The translations under genes were made by a program, and so were the position numbers. Positions 53,326-62,261 of a stretch of 64,000 nt of DNA are shown here, one piece after another (the first letter of the stretch is position 1; the number at the start of each line of letters is the position of its first letter). Origin of the DNA: Membranihabitans marinus (GTDB lineage Bacteria > Bacteroidota > Bacteroidia > Chitinophagales > Saprospiraceae); assembly GCF_019802045.1 (NCBI RefSeq), contig NZ_JAHVHU010000010.1:206860-270859 (forward strand), written 5' to 3'. The notes below the pieces were generated by a model. It was not told the DNA's origin. It saw only the letters and a list, made by a program, of their open reading frames with translations, and searched no databases.

Positions 53326-54489
53326 TTATTTTAATAAATCAAGACCAAACAAAAGTGGGCTGATGTTCACCAAGGTATGGATCAGAGCGGCATAGAACAC
53401 ATTTTTGGTTTTCCAGTAAACATATCCATACGCCCATCCGGCCAGAATGGCGAACCCCACAAATATTACCGAACCGCCATGAAAATGCACCAAACCAAAT
53501 ACGACACTCGTGATGGCCATGGCCAAATAATGATGTTGATATCCTTTGAATATATTGGACATGAGATAGGCTCCGACCAACAGCATCATCGTAATCATCA
53601 TGGGAAACCAAACCATTCCATCCTTCATCATGACACCGGTCAGTAAAGCCAGCAGAGTCAACACAACAAATCCTGCAATCCAAAAAATTAGGGGGTTGGC
53701 AGATTGCCTGATTTTCCGAGCCAGCATATTTTGTAAGAGTCCCCGGAAAAACAATTCTTCAAAAAGAGCTGTATGCAAGTAAATGGATAGAAATCGGATT
53801 AATATACGTTCCCAGTTCCCCTCATGATTGCTCCCAAACCCTTCGTAAACCATAAACTCCAGGTAAAATCCCAACACCAAAATGAGTCCGATATACAAAG
53901 CCCAGACCCAAAGTGTCGTCCATAGTTTCCGCCATGAAAGATCGATCCAAAAACCCACTCCGGGCAACCGGCGCACCACCACAAATGCATACACCGTCAC
54001 CATCATGATCATCATCCGATACACCGAATCAAAATGAACCCCCTCGATGGGCAACGACGTACGTTCTGGTAAATCGACAAGCGTAACCGGCCAAAGCAAT
54101 AGCAAAAGAACACCCAAGTCCCACCAGGTGACGGTATTGTACTTTGGTGATTGGTGAAACAAGGCCAAAACGGGGAAGAGCACCAAATAAGGCATTAAAA
54201 GTGAAGCCCCTTCCATCACCGGCTGGCCATTCAATGCGGCATAAAGATAATACAATACGAGCAGCACAACCGGAACAATCAAGGTTTTGGAGATCGACTT
54301 TTTTGTTCCATAGCGAATGCCCTGGCTGATCGACGGCAGGCCCAGCGAGAACAACAATCCGGTAAACAGTATAAAATAAGGTAAATCAATCAGATAAAAA
54401 AACCATTGGCCCTGGCCCCGATTAAAAAACAACCACAACAAAGTCAGCATTAGGAGGACAAGAAGCGTCGAAAGATTTTCCTTTTTCAC
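53326..54489 (-). CDS. CPBP family intramembrane metalloprotease (Abi/CAAX-type)
   Basis: Polytopic membrane protein with about ten hydrophobic segments. Conserved motif 1 is E244-E245-L-F-F-R249 in FEELFFRGLLQNML; motif 2 is FGLVHFHGG and motif 3 ALIHTLVN, which provide the histidines and asparagine. Family members are Rce1-like proteases with roles in processing or in bacteriocin immunity; the role here is unknown. It is the first gene of a two-gene unit with the sulfatase, an unusual pairing. The starting ATG at 54489 is preceded by 570 bases of repeat-rich DNA. Confidence 0.92.
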   Translation of the reverse strand: MKKENLSTLLVLLMLTLLWLFFNRGQGQWFFYLIDLPYFILFTGLLFSLGLPSISQGIRYGTKKSISKTLIVPVVLLVLYYLYAALNGQPVMEGASLLMPYLVLFPVLALFHQSPKYNTVTWWDLGVLLLLLWPVTLVDLPERTSLPIEGVHFDSVYRMMIMMVTVYAFVVVRRLPGVGFWIDLSWRKLWTTLWVWALYIGLILVLGFYLEFMVYEGFGSNHEGNWERILIRFLSIYLHTALFEELFFRGLLQNMLARKIRQSANPLIFWIAGFVVLTLLALLTGVMMKDGMVWFPMMITMMLLVGAYLMSNIFKGYQHHYLAMAITSVVFGLVHFHGGSVIFVGFAILAGWAYGYVYWKTKNVFYAALIHTLVNISPLLFGLDLLK

Positions 54490-54719
54490 TATTGTACTTT
54501 TGGCGATTTGCTATGTAAACATGCGATTCCAATCCGTTTAAAATCCGCAAAGACCAAATTAACAAATATTTTCAATTATACCATTTGTATTTGATAATGC
54601 CGTATAAAATTCTGTATATAGATAAATATTTTTAGTAAAAAACGGAGTGTACTAACGACCAAAGTTTACCTCCCGTTGCGAAGTCTGTCGTTGGGACACA
54701 TCTTTTTTAAAGAATATAA

Positions 54720-54930
54720 TACTGGTTAATTCTAATTATCTTATGTCCTACAGCGTACCTACAGCACGCTATTTAATGTTACTGCTTATATTCTACCCAT
54801 ACTTTGTCTCTCTGGGACATTTTCGGAGAGTGCCGTAGGTTCTCATTATGGGTAGCAAGAGAGTAGAATTGTTAATTTCCGTGCCGAAGGTACGGTTCAT
54901 GAAGTGAAACAGCAGGAAATTATAAGTCAT
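54720..54930. repeat. Long imperfect inverted repeat, MITE-like
   Basis: Arms contain CGTACCTACAGCACG (54750-54764) and CGTGCCGAAGGTACG (54881-54895), matching at 13 of 15 positions, and CTACCCATA (54793-54801) with TATGGGTAG (54847-54855). Between them lies CTCTC...GAGAG around GGGACATTTTCG. No open frame spans it, so it could be a non-autonomous element or a long regulatory RNA fold. The whole 54490-55058 stretch has no gene. Confidence 0.5.
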
Positions 54931-54981
54931 ATTGTTTTTTTTTGATGTGTACCAACGTTAGGTTCCGAAGTAGGGAGATGT

Positions 54982-55050
54982 CCCAACGACCAACAGGGAA
55001 GCATCCCATCGACCAACAGCGAAGCACCCCAACTACCAACAGCGAAGCGT
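54982..55050. repeat. 23-bp tandem repeat, three copies
   Basis: Units at 54982-55004, 55005-55027 and 55028-55050 of form CCCAACGACCAACAGNGAAGC plus two bases, with a few substitutions between copies, then a partial CCCAATACC. It lies in the 3' region of the PhyH gene, outside its coding part (which ends at 55059). Units abut each other without spacers, so it is not a CRISPR array. Confidence 0.8.
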
Positions 55051-55058
55051 CCCAATAC

Positions 55059-55868
55059 CTATTTCTTAGTCACCGTCTCATTGAACTCGAGCTCCTCAGA
55101 AATACCATGCAGTTCTGTTTCCAGGATGGCTTCGTCAGCCACCCGATCTATTGGCGTGTACGAAGAGGTATTCTCACCTTTAAAAGGTTTGTTGGTGATG
55201 CGATTGTATACGCTAATGATGGACCACCGCGGATGATCACTCAGGTTGGCGTCAGATCGATGCAATAAATTGCAATGAAAGAACAGGGTATCCCCCGGTT
55301 CCAGCTCGACATACACTAACTCCAGTTCTTTGAGCGCTTCTTCGACACGTTCCATATCAGCTCCCACTTGTTCACCAGAAAACCCATGGTTGATGCGATC
55401 CATCTTATGCGATCCTTTGATAACTTGTAAACAACCATTTTCTCTATTGGCCGGACTTAGCGCCGTCATCACACTGATCATATCCGGGAACAAAAATCCA
55501 TCCTTGTACCAGTACCCATAATCCTGATGCCATTCCCAAGCACCTCCTTTTTTAGGCTCTTTTTGCATCAGCTTGGTGTGAAAGTGAGCCACTTCTGTAT
55601 TCAATAATGCCTCTGCACCACCCACGATTCTTTCCCCTCTCGCCATCAGACTGTAAATACTGTCATCAAGATTGTACCAAAGGGAAAGTTTGGTTCTCAA
55701 TCCATCGGCATCCCCCCGGTCTATTGCTTTCTTTTGCAAAACATCATCGTGCTGTGCCATCCCATAAATCCGATCAATTTCTTCGGGTTGGAAGTATCCT
55801 CTTACGATCACATAACCGTCTTCCTCAAAATTCTTCTTATCCGTCTCTGATAATCTTTTGTAGTTCAC
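55059..55868 (-). CDS. Phytanoyl-CoA dioxygenase (PhyH) family protein
   Basis: Non-heme Fe(II)/2-oxoglutarate-dependent dioxygenase. Iron ligands H114 and D116 in WEWHQDYGYW and H203 in LFFHCNLLHRSDANLS; R214 in DHPRWSI binds 2-oxoglutarate. 269 residues is full length for the family. The substrate cannot be told; relatives hydroxylate acyl chains, ectoine or small metabolites. It stands alone on the minus strand, with repeat-rich DNA on its 3' side. Confidence 0.92.
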   Translation of the reverse strand: MNYKRLSETDKKNFEEDGYVIVRGYFQPEEIDRIYGMAQHDDVLQKKAIDRGDADGLRTKLSLWYNLDDSIYSLMARGERIVGGAEALLNTEVAHFHTKLMQKEPKKGGAWEWHQDYGYWYKDGFLFPDMISVMTALSPANRENGCLQVIKGSHKMDRINHGFSGEQVGADMERVEEALKELELVYVELEPGDTLFFHCNLLHRSDANLSDHPRWSIISVYNRITNKPFKGENTSSYTPIDRVADEAILETELHGISEELEFNETVTKK

Positions 55869-56064
55869 TTTTTAATAATTTACACGTTAAAGCTATAAAA
55901 TTAATGCTTCGGTAACCTTACCAATGCATCCACCAAGATACATGATTTTATAAAAAACGCATAGTATTTCCTTAAAGTCTATAAATAACTATTTTGCAAA
56001 CCCGGCAAAAGGGTCCAAAATAAGTAAAAAAGTCGGGGGCAAGATTAATTCGTCGTTTCCGTGA

Positions 56065-58173
56065 TCAACTTCCATCCGGCAAAGCAAAAGCTACGTAAGC
56101 GTCTCCGGAAGCCGTCTCCAGCTTACTTCCTCCACAAGCAATCACTACGTACTGAATGCCATCAATCATATAGGTACTGGGCGTCGCAAATCCGGAGGCA
56201 GGAAGCGTCGCCTCCCATAGCAATTCCCCGTTTTCTTTGTGAAAAGCCCGGAACCGATTGTCTTTGGTGGCAGCTATAAACAAAACACCGCCTGCGGTGA
56301 CTAAGGGTCCGCCATAGTTTTCAGTTCCCGTTGGCTCGTCGATGCTCTGATTTTCATAAGCGGGGAGATCACCCAACACTTGTTGCCATCGGTGCTGCCC
56401 CGTTCCAATATCGATAGCGGTCAAGGTGCCCCAAGGTGGTGCGATACCCGGATTCCCTTCGCTGTCCAAAAACTTTTTGTACCCATCAAACTGCCAGGGC
56501 ACGTGTAAGTTGTCGGGAACAACATTCTCCACCAGTTCACTTTTTTCTCCAGATAAAAAGTTAATGATCGCAGCGATCTCTCGTCCCTTGAGTTGGGGAA
56601 AACCCACCATTCGTCCTTGTCCTGATTTTACAATAGACTGAATCTCCAACGCTGACATCCGCTCGTGGATACCTTGCAAAGAAGGATAACCACTCTGCGG
56701 AAGTCCGGACAAATCAGATTGATGACAGGCGGCACAGTGGGTTTTATAGAGCTTTTGTCCCAGATCAATCCGCTCAGCTGCTTCTTTTCTTTCGCTTGGA
56801 CTCAAGGTGAAAATCCAGGCCATTTCATTGGAATTCACATAAAGGGTACCTTCGGGGTCAACGGCGGTACCACCCCACTCCGCACCTCCGTCACACCCGG
56901 GGAAAAGGATGGTCGGTGTCTCGCTAAGTGGTACAAATGCACCTTTATGTGCAGCCTGGAAGACTTTCAACAGTGAATCCCGATCCGGAGAATTGGGGTT
57001 GATGTCGTGTTCTGTTAACGTTTGTCGGCTAAACGGTTCAGGCCAGGCCGGCAAACGTTGGACAGGCCAGGCCGATTCTTCCGGAATCACAGACGCGGGA
57101 ACTTCTATTTCTTCGATGGGGTAAAGTGATTCCCCCGTTGCCCGGTCAAAGACGTACAAATGACCGGTTTTCGTGGTCTGTGTGACCACATCCACTTTTT
57201 CCCCCTGATGAATGACCGTTGATAACGCCGGAGGTGCCGGCAAATCCCGGTCCCATAAGTCATGGTGCACGAATTGATAGTGCCATATTCGCTTCCCGGT
57301 TTCAGCATCCAGAGCCAATAACGTATTGGCAAATAAATTCTTTCCGGCGCGGTTTCCCCCAAAAAAATCAGGTGCAGCAGATCCCGTCGGCGCATACACA
57401 ATTCCGCGCTCCCGGTCAATCGCCATCCCCGCCCAACTGTTTGCGCCACCGACAATGTGATTCTCGTACGCCGATTCTGGCCAGGTTTCGTGACCAAACT
57501 CTCCGGGGAAAGGGATCGTGCGAAATTTCCACATCAATTCGCCGGTCACCACGTCAAATGCTTGTATATAGCCTGGCGCTGAGCCTGCACTTTCACTCAA
57601 CGCCAATGGCATAATAATCACATTTTTATAAATAGTTCCCGGGGTTCGTGAAACAACATATTTGTCAGATACATCCCCGTCCAACCCTGATTTGAGACTC
57701 ACCCGACCTTCATTTCCGAAGCCCGGGATGGGTTCTCCCGTTTCCGCATCCAAGGCATAAAGCCATTCTCGGTAGGTTGTAAATATCCGTTGGTCATCCC
57801 CGGAGTTCCAGTAAGCGACACCACGATTCCTCAAAATCTTTTTATCCTCAGATGGAACAAAACGCCAAAGTTCGTTTCCTGTAGCACCATCAAGCGCCAT
57901 AACTTCTTTTGTGGCTGTTAATCCATATAATACGCCCTCAATGATCAACGGATTGCATTCCATTTCTCCGGAGTCACCACTGTGGTAGGTCCATGCGGGT
58001 TCAAGTTGATGTACACTGAGCGTATCGATCTGATCCAAAGGAGAATAGATATTCCGATCACCGCCTCCCAGGTATTCGGGCCAGTCATGCAATCGCTTGT
58101 TCTCATCGTGTTCACAACTAACCAGTAGCAGGGCTACGAATAAAAGATGGAGCGATGGTTTCATTGGCGTCAA
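56065..58173 (-). CDS. PQQ-dependent dehydrogenase lipoprotein with cytochrome c domain
   Basis: Quinoprotein alcohol/glucose dehydrogenase-like enzyme. An N-terminal lipoprotein signal (VALLLVSCEHD, cysteine near residue 20) is followed by the eight-bladed propeller with tryptophan-docking repeats (GELMWKFRTIPFPGEFGHETWP, GKRIWHYQFVHHDLWDRDLPAPP). A class-I c-type heme site CAACH at about residues 477-481 sits inside the propeller sequence, with the axial Met probably in GRMVGFPQLKG. The propeller resumes at NLHVPWQFDGYKKFLD. Such inserted cytochromes allow electron transfer to the respiratory chain. No PQQ synthesis genes are in the window. Forms a unit with the lipoprotein upstream (40-base gap). 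Confidence 0.9.
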   Translation of the reverse strand: MTPMKPSLHLLFVALLLVSCEHDENKRLHDWPEYLGGGDRNIYSPLDQIDTLSVHQLEPAWTYHSGDSGEMECNPLIIEGVLYGLTATKEVMALDGATGNELWRFVPSEDKKILRNRGVAYWNSGDDQRIFTTYREWLYALDAETGEPIPGFGNEGRVSLKSGLDGDVSDKYVVSRTPGTIYKNVIIMPLALSESAGSAPGYIQAFDVVTGELMWKFRTIPFPGEFGHETWPESAYENHIVGGANSWAGMAIDRERGIVYAPTGSAAPDFFGGNRAGKNLFANTLLALDAETGKRIWHYQFVHHDLWDRDLPAPPALSTVIHQGEKVDVVTQTTKTGHLYVFDRATGESLYPIEEIEVPASVIPEESAWPVQRLPAWPEPFSRQTLTEHDINPNSPDRDSLLKVFQAAHKGAFVPLSETPTILFPGCDGGAEWGGTAVDPEGTLYVNSNEMAWIFTLSPSERKEAAERIDLGQKLYKTHCAACHQSDLSGLPQSGYPSLQGIHERMSALEIQSIVKSGQGRMVGFPQLKGREIAAIINFLSGEKSELVENVVPDNLHVPWQFDGYKKFLDSEGNPGIAPPWGTLTAIDIGTGQHRWQQVLGDLPAYENQSIDEPTGTENYGGPLVTAGGVLFIAATKDNRFRAFHKENGELLWEATLPASGFATPSTYMIDGIQYVVIACGGSKLETASGDAYVAFALPDGS

Positions 58174-58213
58174 ATAATTTATGGCGTAAAGCTAAAGACA
58201 ACCCAAATCCCTT

Positions 58214-58777
58214 TTATTGTCGTATAAATGTTTGCACATTATTTGGGAAAGGGACCGTATTCCCATTGGTTTCTGTTTTTGTACTTCCCAGTCCGCCTTC
58301 CGGGGTGGGTGCAATGGCGTTAATATAGGGCTCCGTTTGTACAATTTCTACTTTAATCACATAATTATCCTGTGCTTTCACGATACCACTGAATGTTTTA
58401 TCGTTGGGCTGATCCTGAGACAGTGTGAGGGTCCAAATGTTTTCTATACCAGAATCCGCCAGGGTATATGTACCCTTCATCGACTCCGATTCCCCGGCTG
58501 TATTGACAATAGTTAATTCGTACGTTTTATCCGGATGGAACACGGCGGTAATTTTTCGTGCAGAAAACAACTCTTTCCACGCCATGGCCAGATTATCACC
58601 TTCGGACACCCAGGAACTCTCAAAGAAATCATCGCACAACGGGCAATCGCCACCACAATCAATGGTGTACTCTGTATCTCCAAGGATCCCATCGGAACAA
58701 CTTTCTCCACCCGTTCCTTCCTGACATGAAACACCCATCATCCACAAAATAGCAAATAAGATAATAGCTCTGAACAT
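58214..58777 (-). CDS. Small lipoprotein with Cys-rich loop and lipocalin-like body
   Basis: 187-residue lipoprotein (signal ending MMGVSC, cysteine at residue 18). Residues ~27-48 hold the motif CSDGILGDTEYTIDCGG and DCPLC, a Cys-rich knob that recurs in many Bacteroidota surface proteins. The rest has a predicted beta pattern (ITAVFHPDKTYELTI, GTYTLAD, WTLTLSQ, VIKVEIVQTEP), compatible with a lipocalin-like or calycin barrel. Function not known. It is upstream of the PQQ dehydrogenase gene and probably in the same transcript. Confidence 0.8.
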   Translation of the reverse strand: MFRAIILFAILWMMGVSCQEGTGGESCSDGILGDTEYTIDCGGDCPLCDDFFESSWVSEGDNLAMAWKELFSARKITAVFHPDKTYELTIVNTAGESESMKGTYTLADSGIENIWTLTLSQDQPNDKTFSGIVKAQDNYVIKVEIVQTEPYINAIAPTPEGGLGSTKTETNGNTVPFPNNVQTFIRQ

Positions 58778-59159
58778 AGCATTTGGTTTAACATGATTAA
58801 AAACTCTAATATAAGAAAACGAAACGCTCGACAGGTTAATTGTAAATGATAAATTATAAATAGGATGTAAGTTGATGGAGCATCGATTATAATACCCTTT
58901 GAATTAATAATTGCCGCATATAGTCCGAAATATTCTTTGATGCTCTTCGTCAAAAATACTCGGTGTAAATCCAGGTACACCTCCGTTTTTTCCTCGAGAA
59001 CCTTTTAATATTTTCAAAATCTTATACGGCATCATCAAATACAAATGGCATAAGAGAAAAACAGAAACCCCACATTCGACTTTCTTTAGAGGTTCAACTG
59101 TCTTGGGTCGATTAAAAGAAATATTGCATCTTTGAAACCGGTAATTCAGTATAATAATA
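58778..59159. other. Divergent intergenic stretch with M1 aminopeptidase promoter
   Basis: Holds the control region of two divergent genes. TTGG (59103-59106) and CATCTTTG (59127-59134, one mismatch from TAnnTTTG) with a 20-base spacer are a likely promoter for the aminopeptidase. The open frames of 80-113 codons on the minus strand here have no family signal and overlap the next gene, so I do not call them. Confidence 0.4.
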
Positions 59160-61088
59160 ATGAAACTATTGCTTTTCAAAATTCTAACCTGCCTCTTATT
59201 TGCTTTGGGAAATGTAACTACTTCCCAAGCGAATAGCGTACCCATTCACCGCAATGATTCTGCTTCTGATCAAATCAAAAGGCAAGGAATAATAGACATT
59301 ACGCATCAGGAACTCCACCTGAGTGTTGACCCGGCCAAACGTTATATCAAGGGGCGGGTCCGAACCACGTTTCATGCGATGGAGGAACCTGTGTCATCTA
59401 TTCACATTGACCTGCATGATGATCTTTCCATTGATAGCATTGTAAGTCGGACCGGAAAATCTCTTTCTTTTATCCGACAAGAAAATCTCACAACTTCCAT
59501 AGCGCTTGCGGATACATTGACGTCCCATCACAGTACAAGCATCACCATCTATTACCAGGGGGTTCCACCCGAAGATGGCTTTGGGGCGTTTGTTCAATCC
59601 ACACACAACAATACGCCGATTATCTGGACACTTTCAGAGCCTTATGGGGCGCGAAACTGGTGGCCATGCGCACAAAACCTGGAAGATAAAATAGATTCTC
59701 TCGATATGTGGGTTACCGTTCCGGTAGGAAATAGAGTGGCCGGTAATGGCTTATTAATTTCTGAGAAAAAAATTGGTCAAGATCAAACTGTTTTTCACTG
59801 GAAACACCGGTACCCCATCGCCACCTATCTGGTGGCCTTTGCCGTCACAAATTATCAGGTTCACGAGTTCACGATTCCTCTAAAAAACGGTGCACTCCCC
59901 ATCCTCAATTATCTGTATCCGGAAGACTATGACCGACACAGCCAAAATATTGAAGAAATCCTGCCGGCCATGATGCATTTGTTTGAAGAACTTTTCATTC
60001 CCTACCCTTTTGACCGGGAAAAGTATGGTCACGCACAATTTGGTTTCGGAGGTGGCATGGAACATCAGACCATGAGCTTTATGGTCAATTTCAGCTATAG
60101 CTTAACCGCACATGAATTGGCTCATCAGTGGTTCGGCGATTATGTCACCTGTGGAAGCTGGAAAGACATATGGCTCAATGAAGGATTTGCCGGCTACCTG
60201 ACAGGATTGGCATATGAGCGAATCCTGCAAAATGGAACCTGGGAAAACTACCTCGCCTCCTCAATTCGCAGCATCACAAGCCAACCCGGCGGGACTTTGC
60301 TCGTCTCCGACACCTCCACAGTTGGTCGAATTTTCAACTCCCGTTTATCGTACCAAAAAGGAGCCATGGTTCTGCATATGCTTCGATGGATCCTGGGTGA
60401 CGATGATTTTTTTGAAGGGGTCCGGCAGTATTTACTGGACGAAGACACGCAATACGCGTTTGCACGGACAACTCATTTAAAACACCATCTGGAGAAGGTG
60501 GCCGGGATCAATTTAGATGAATTCTTCAATGATTGGTACACCGGCCAGGGCTATCCGTCCTACCAGGTCCAATGGCAGCGTACTGATGTAGGAATTAAAC
60601 TCCATGTAAATCAAATTTCCTCACATCCATCCGTACCATTCTTTGAATTACCGGTGGAATTTGGTATTTACGGTCCAGAACGAGACACCATGATACGTTT
60701 AGACATCAGAGAAAATTCTACAGAATATAGAATCGAGATTCCGTGGCACGTGGATTCTATCGCGGTCGATCCGCAGCATTGGCTCGTTTCCGCAAACAAC
60801 ACGACCGAATTTCTCACATCCACTGATACGTCTCCGCTGGAATCAGAATATCGCATCTATCCGAACCCTTCTCCTGGCAAAATAACAATAGAAGGTAGCG
60901 GGTTGGGGTCAATTAAAAAGATTTTTTTATACACCTCCACCGGAAAACCTTTAACCAGCTTCACGCCCCGGTTCAAAAATGAGAACTCGATGCAATTGCA
61001 AGTAGTAGATCAACCACCCGGCCTATATTTTATCGTCATTCATAATGATCGGGAGGAGAGCACGGTGCATAAGTTCATTCTAAATTAA
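59160..61088 (+). CDS. Secreted M1 family aminopeptidase with type IX secretion (T9SS) sorting domain
   Basis: Zinc aminopeptidase of the M1 (gluzincin) family. Signal peptide at residues ~1-22. Exopeptidase motif GGMEH (298-302) and zinc motif HELAH (318-322) with the third ligand E341 in NEGFAG. The C-terminal ~75 residues form a Por/T9SS type-A sorting domain starting IYPNPSPGKITIEG and ending FIVIHN...VHKFILN, so the enzyme is exported across the outer membrane and attached or released. 642 residues; the ERAP1-C-like C-domain is absent, as in short bacterial forms. It has a probable promoter at 59103-59134. Confidence 0.95.
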   Translation: MKLLLFKILTCLLFALGNVTTSQANSVPIHRNDSASDQIKRQGIIDITHQELHLSVDPAKRYIKGRVRTTFHAMEEPVSSIHIDLHDDLSIDSIVSRTGKSLSFIRQENLTTSIALADTLTSHHSTSITIYYQGVPPEDGFGAFVQSTHNNTPIIWTLSEPYGARNWWPCAQNLEDKIDSLDMWVTVPVGNRVAGNGLLISEKKIGQDQTVFHWKHRYPIATYLVAFAVTNYQVHEFTIPLKNGALPILNYLYPEDYDRHSQNIEEILPAMMHLFEELFIPYPFDREKYGHAQFGFGGGMEHQTMSFMVNFSYSLTAHELAHQWFGDYVTCGSWKDIWLNEGFAGYLTGLAYERILQNGTWENYLASSIRSITSQPGGTLLVSDTSTVGRIFNSRLSYQKGAMVLHMLRWILGDDDFFEGVRQYLLDEDTQYAFARTTHLKHHLEKVAGINLDEFFNDWYTGQGYPSYQVQWQRTDVGIKLHVNQISSHPSVPFFELPVEFGIYGPERDTMIRLDIRENSTEYRIEIPWHVDSIAVDPQHWLVSANNTTEFLTSTDTSPLESEYRIYPNPSPGKITIEGSGLGSIKKIFLYTSTGKPLTSFTPRFKNENSMQLQVVDQPPGLYFIVIHNDREESTVHKFILN

Positions 61089-61158
61089 ATTGATTCCCAG
61101 ACATATGATGAAAATTTTTAAGATGAAAAGGAGGTGCAATAGGATAAGTCAGAAAAGT

Positions 61159-61186
61159 TTTCGAAATTTGCATCGATTTTTCGAAA
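61159..61186. promoter_or_regulatory. Paired palindromes TTTCGAAA, possible operator
   Basis: TTTCGAAA at 61159-61166 and 61179-61186, with 12 bases between them (20 bases start to start), so both face the same side of the helix. They sit just before the lipoprotein gene at 61205 and could be bound by a dimeric regulator. Confidence 0.4.
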
Positions 61187-61204
61187 CCACTTAATTCAAA
61201 GAAT

Positions 61205-62029
61205 ATGAAATTTTATGCTTTTCTGGTTATTACGACAATAGTCCTTTTGGGGTACGGCTGTAAGAGTGATAGCGATCAGAGTTCCGCCACTTCATCTGGG
61301 AGCGGCAATGCGGATCCTATTGAATACTTGGGAACCGGCGAGCCCAAGTACAATTTGTACATCGCTGAAACGACAGATGAATTCAAAGATGCATCGATCG
61401 ACGCATGGAGTTACAAAAATGGGCGATTTGACTTTGAGATCGGGGGGGATTCTTATGAGTTGAAAGCGCAGACTTCTGATCAATCTTCCCTCATGTGTGC
61501 TAACTCGGACCAGGGGCAGCATTTACATATCATCGTGGACAGCAAACCATATTCCGCCCAATACACGTCCTCCTTTGATTTTGACATCTCCAATGGTCAG
61601 CATCATCTTTTGGCATTTTTAGGAAAGTCGTACCATGAAAGCATTAAAGAACCAGCCGCTCATATAGCCCGTCTGGTCGATGTAGAAGACGGTAACATCA
61701 CCAATGAGTGGAACATCCCGACACCCACCTTATTCTACAGCAGACCCAAGGGTACCTATGTCGGTAAGGATGCGAAAAAAATTCTTATCGATTTCTACCC
61801 GGTTAATATCAATATTGGCGAAGATGCCAAAATCATGTTACAAATAAATGGTGAACAATACTACTTGTATGAATGGCATCCATTCTTTATCGAAGGTCTT
61901 CCTTATGGTGATAATACTATTGGTATTCAATTGGTTGACCTGAACGGCCAACCCATCAGTGGAGTGATTACCTCGCACTACAGAAAATTCCGATTAGTGA
62001 AAGATCCCGCTGAGGATATAAAAAACTAA
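61205..62029 (+). CDS. Unrecognised lipoprotein with two beta-rich parts
   Basis: 274-residue lipoprotein (signal ending VLLGYGC, cysteine at residue 19) followed by a low-complexity Ser/Gly/Ala linker (DQSSATSSGSGNAD). The rest has many Tyr, Asp and Gly and is probably all-beta: DFDISNGQHHLLAFLGKSYHES resembles the part of cadherin/chitobiase-like domains that precedes a loop, and the last third, IMLQINGEQYYLYEWHPF, looks like a second beta-sandwich. I do not recognise a family. It starts right after the paired palindromes and is followed by tRNA-His. Confidence 0.8.
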   Translation: MKFYAFLVITTIVLLGYGCKSDSDQSSATSSGSGNADPIEYLGTGEPKYNLYIAETTDEFKDASIDAWSYKNGRFDFEIGGDSYELKAQTSDQSSLMCANSDQGQHLHIIVDSKPYSAQYTSSFDFDISNGQHHLLAFLGKSYHESIKEPAAHIARLVDVEDGNITNEWNIPTPTLFYSRPKGTYVGKDAKKILIDFYPVNINIGEDAKIMLQINGEQYYLYEWHPFFIEGLPYGDNTIGIQLVDLNGQPISGVITSHYRKFRLVKDPAEDIKN

Positions 62030-62071
62030 AATAATTCTCTCAAAATATCTGGTAATGTCCGACGGGGTTGA

Positions 62072-62079
62072 TATATTTG
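62072..62079 (+). promoter_or_regulatory. -7 box of tRNA-His
   Basis: TATATTTG matches TAnnTTTG, 17 bases before the tRNA 5' end. No -33 element is seen. Confidence 0.4.
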
Positions 62080-62096
62080 CAATCTCAAAATGACAT

Positions 62097-62171
62097 GGTG
62101 ATTGTAGCTCAGTTGGTTAGAGCGCCGGATTGTGGTTCCGGAGGTCGGGGGTTCAAATCCCCTCAGTCACC
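62097..62171 (+). tRNA. trnH: tRNA-His (anticodon GTG)
   Basis: Full cloverleaf: acceptor GTGATTG (62098-62104) with CAGTCAC (62164-62170), D arm AGCTCAGTTGGTTAGAGC, anticodon stem CCGGA/TCCGG with anticodon GTG at 62132-62134, T arm GGGGGTTCAAATCCCC. The extra G at position -1 (62097) opposite C73 (62171) is the identity mark of tRNA-His. CCA is not encoded. It decodes CAY, the codon repeated in the his leader peptide. Confidence 0.96.
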
Positions 62172-62182
62172 CTCCCATTATC

Positions 62183-62219
62183 AAGCCCTGAATAGTAATC
62201 TATATCAGGGCTTTTTTTT
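62183..62219 (+). terminator. Rho-independent terminator of tRNA-His
   Basis: AAGCCCTGA (62183-62191) pairs with TCAGGGCTT (62205-62213), 9 bp, followed by a run of T to 62219. Clear intrinsic terminator. Confidence 0.9.
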
Positions 62220-62261
62220 GAATACTCCTTTGAAGTTATTTGTACCAACACCACTTCACAA

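Noticed and set aside
54982..55050. Possible CRISPR array in the 23-bp repeats
   Set aside because: Units are contiguous with no spacers, only three copies, and no cas genes are present.
58904..59245. 113-codon minus-strand frame overlapping the aminopeptidase start
   Set aside because: It overlaps the signal peptide of a well-supported gene and shows no motif.
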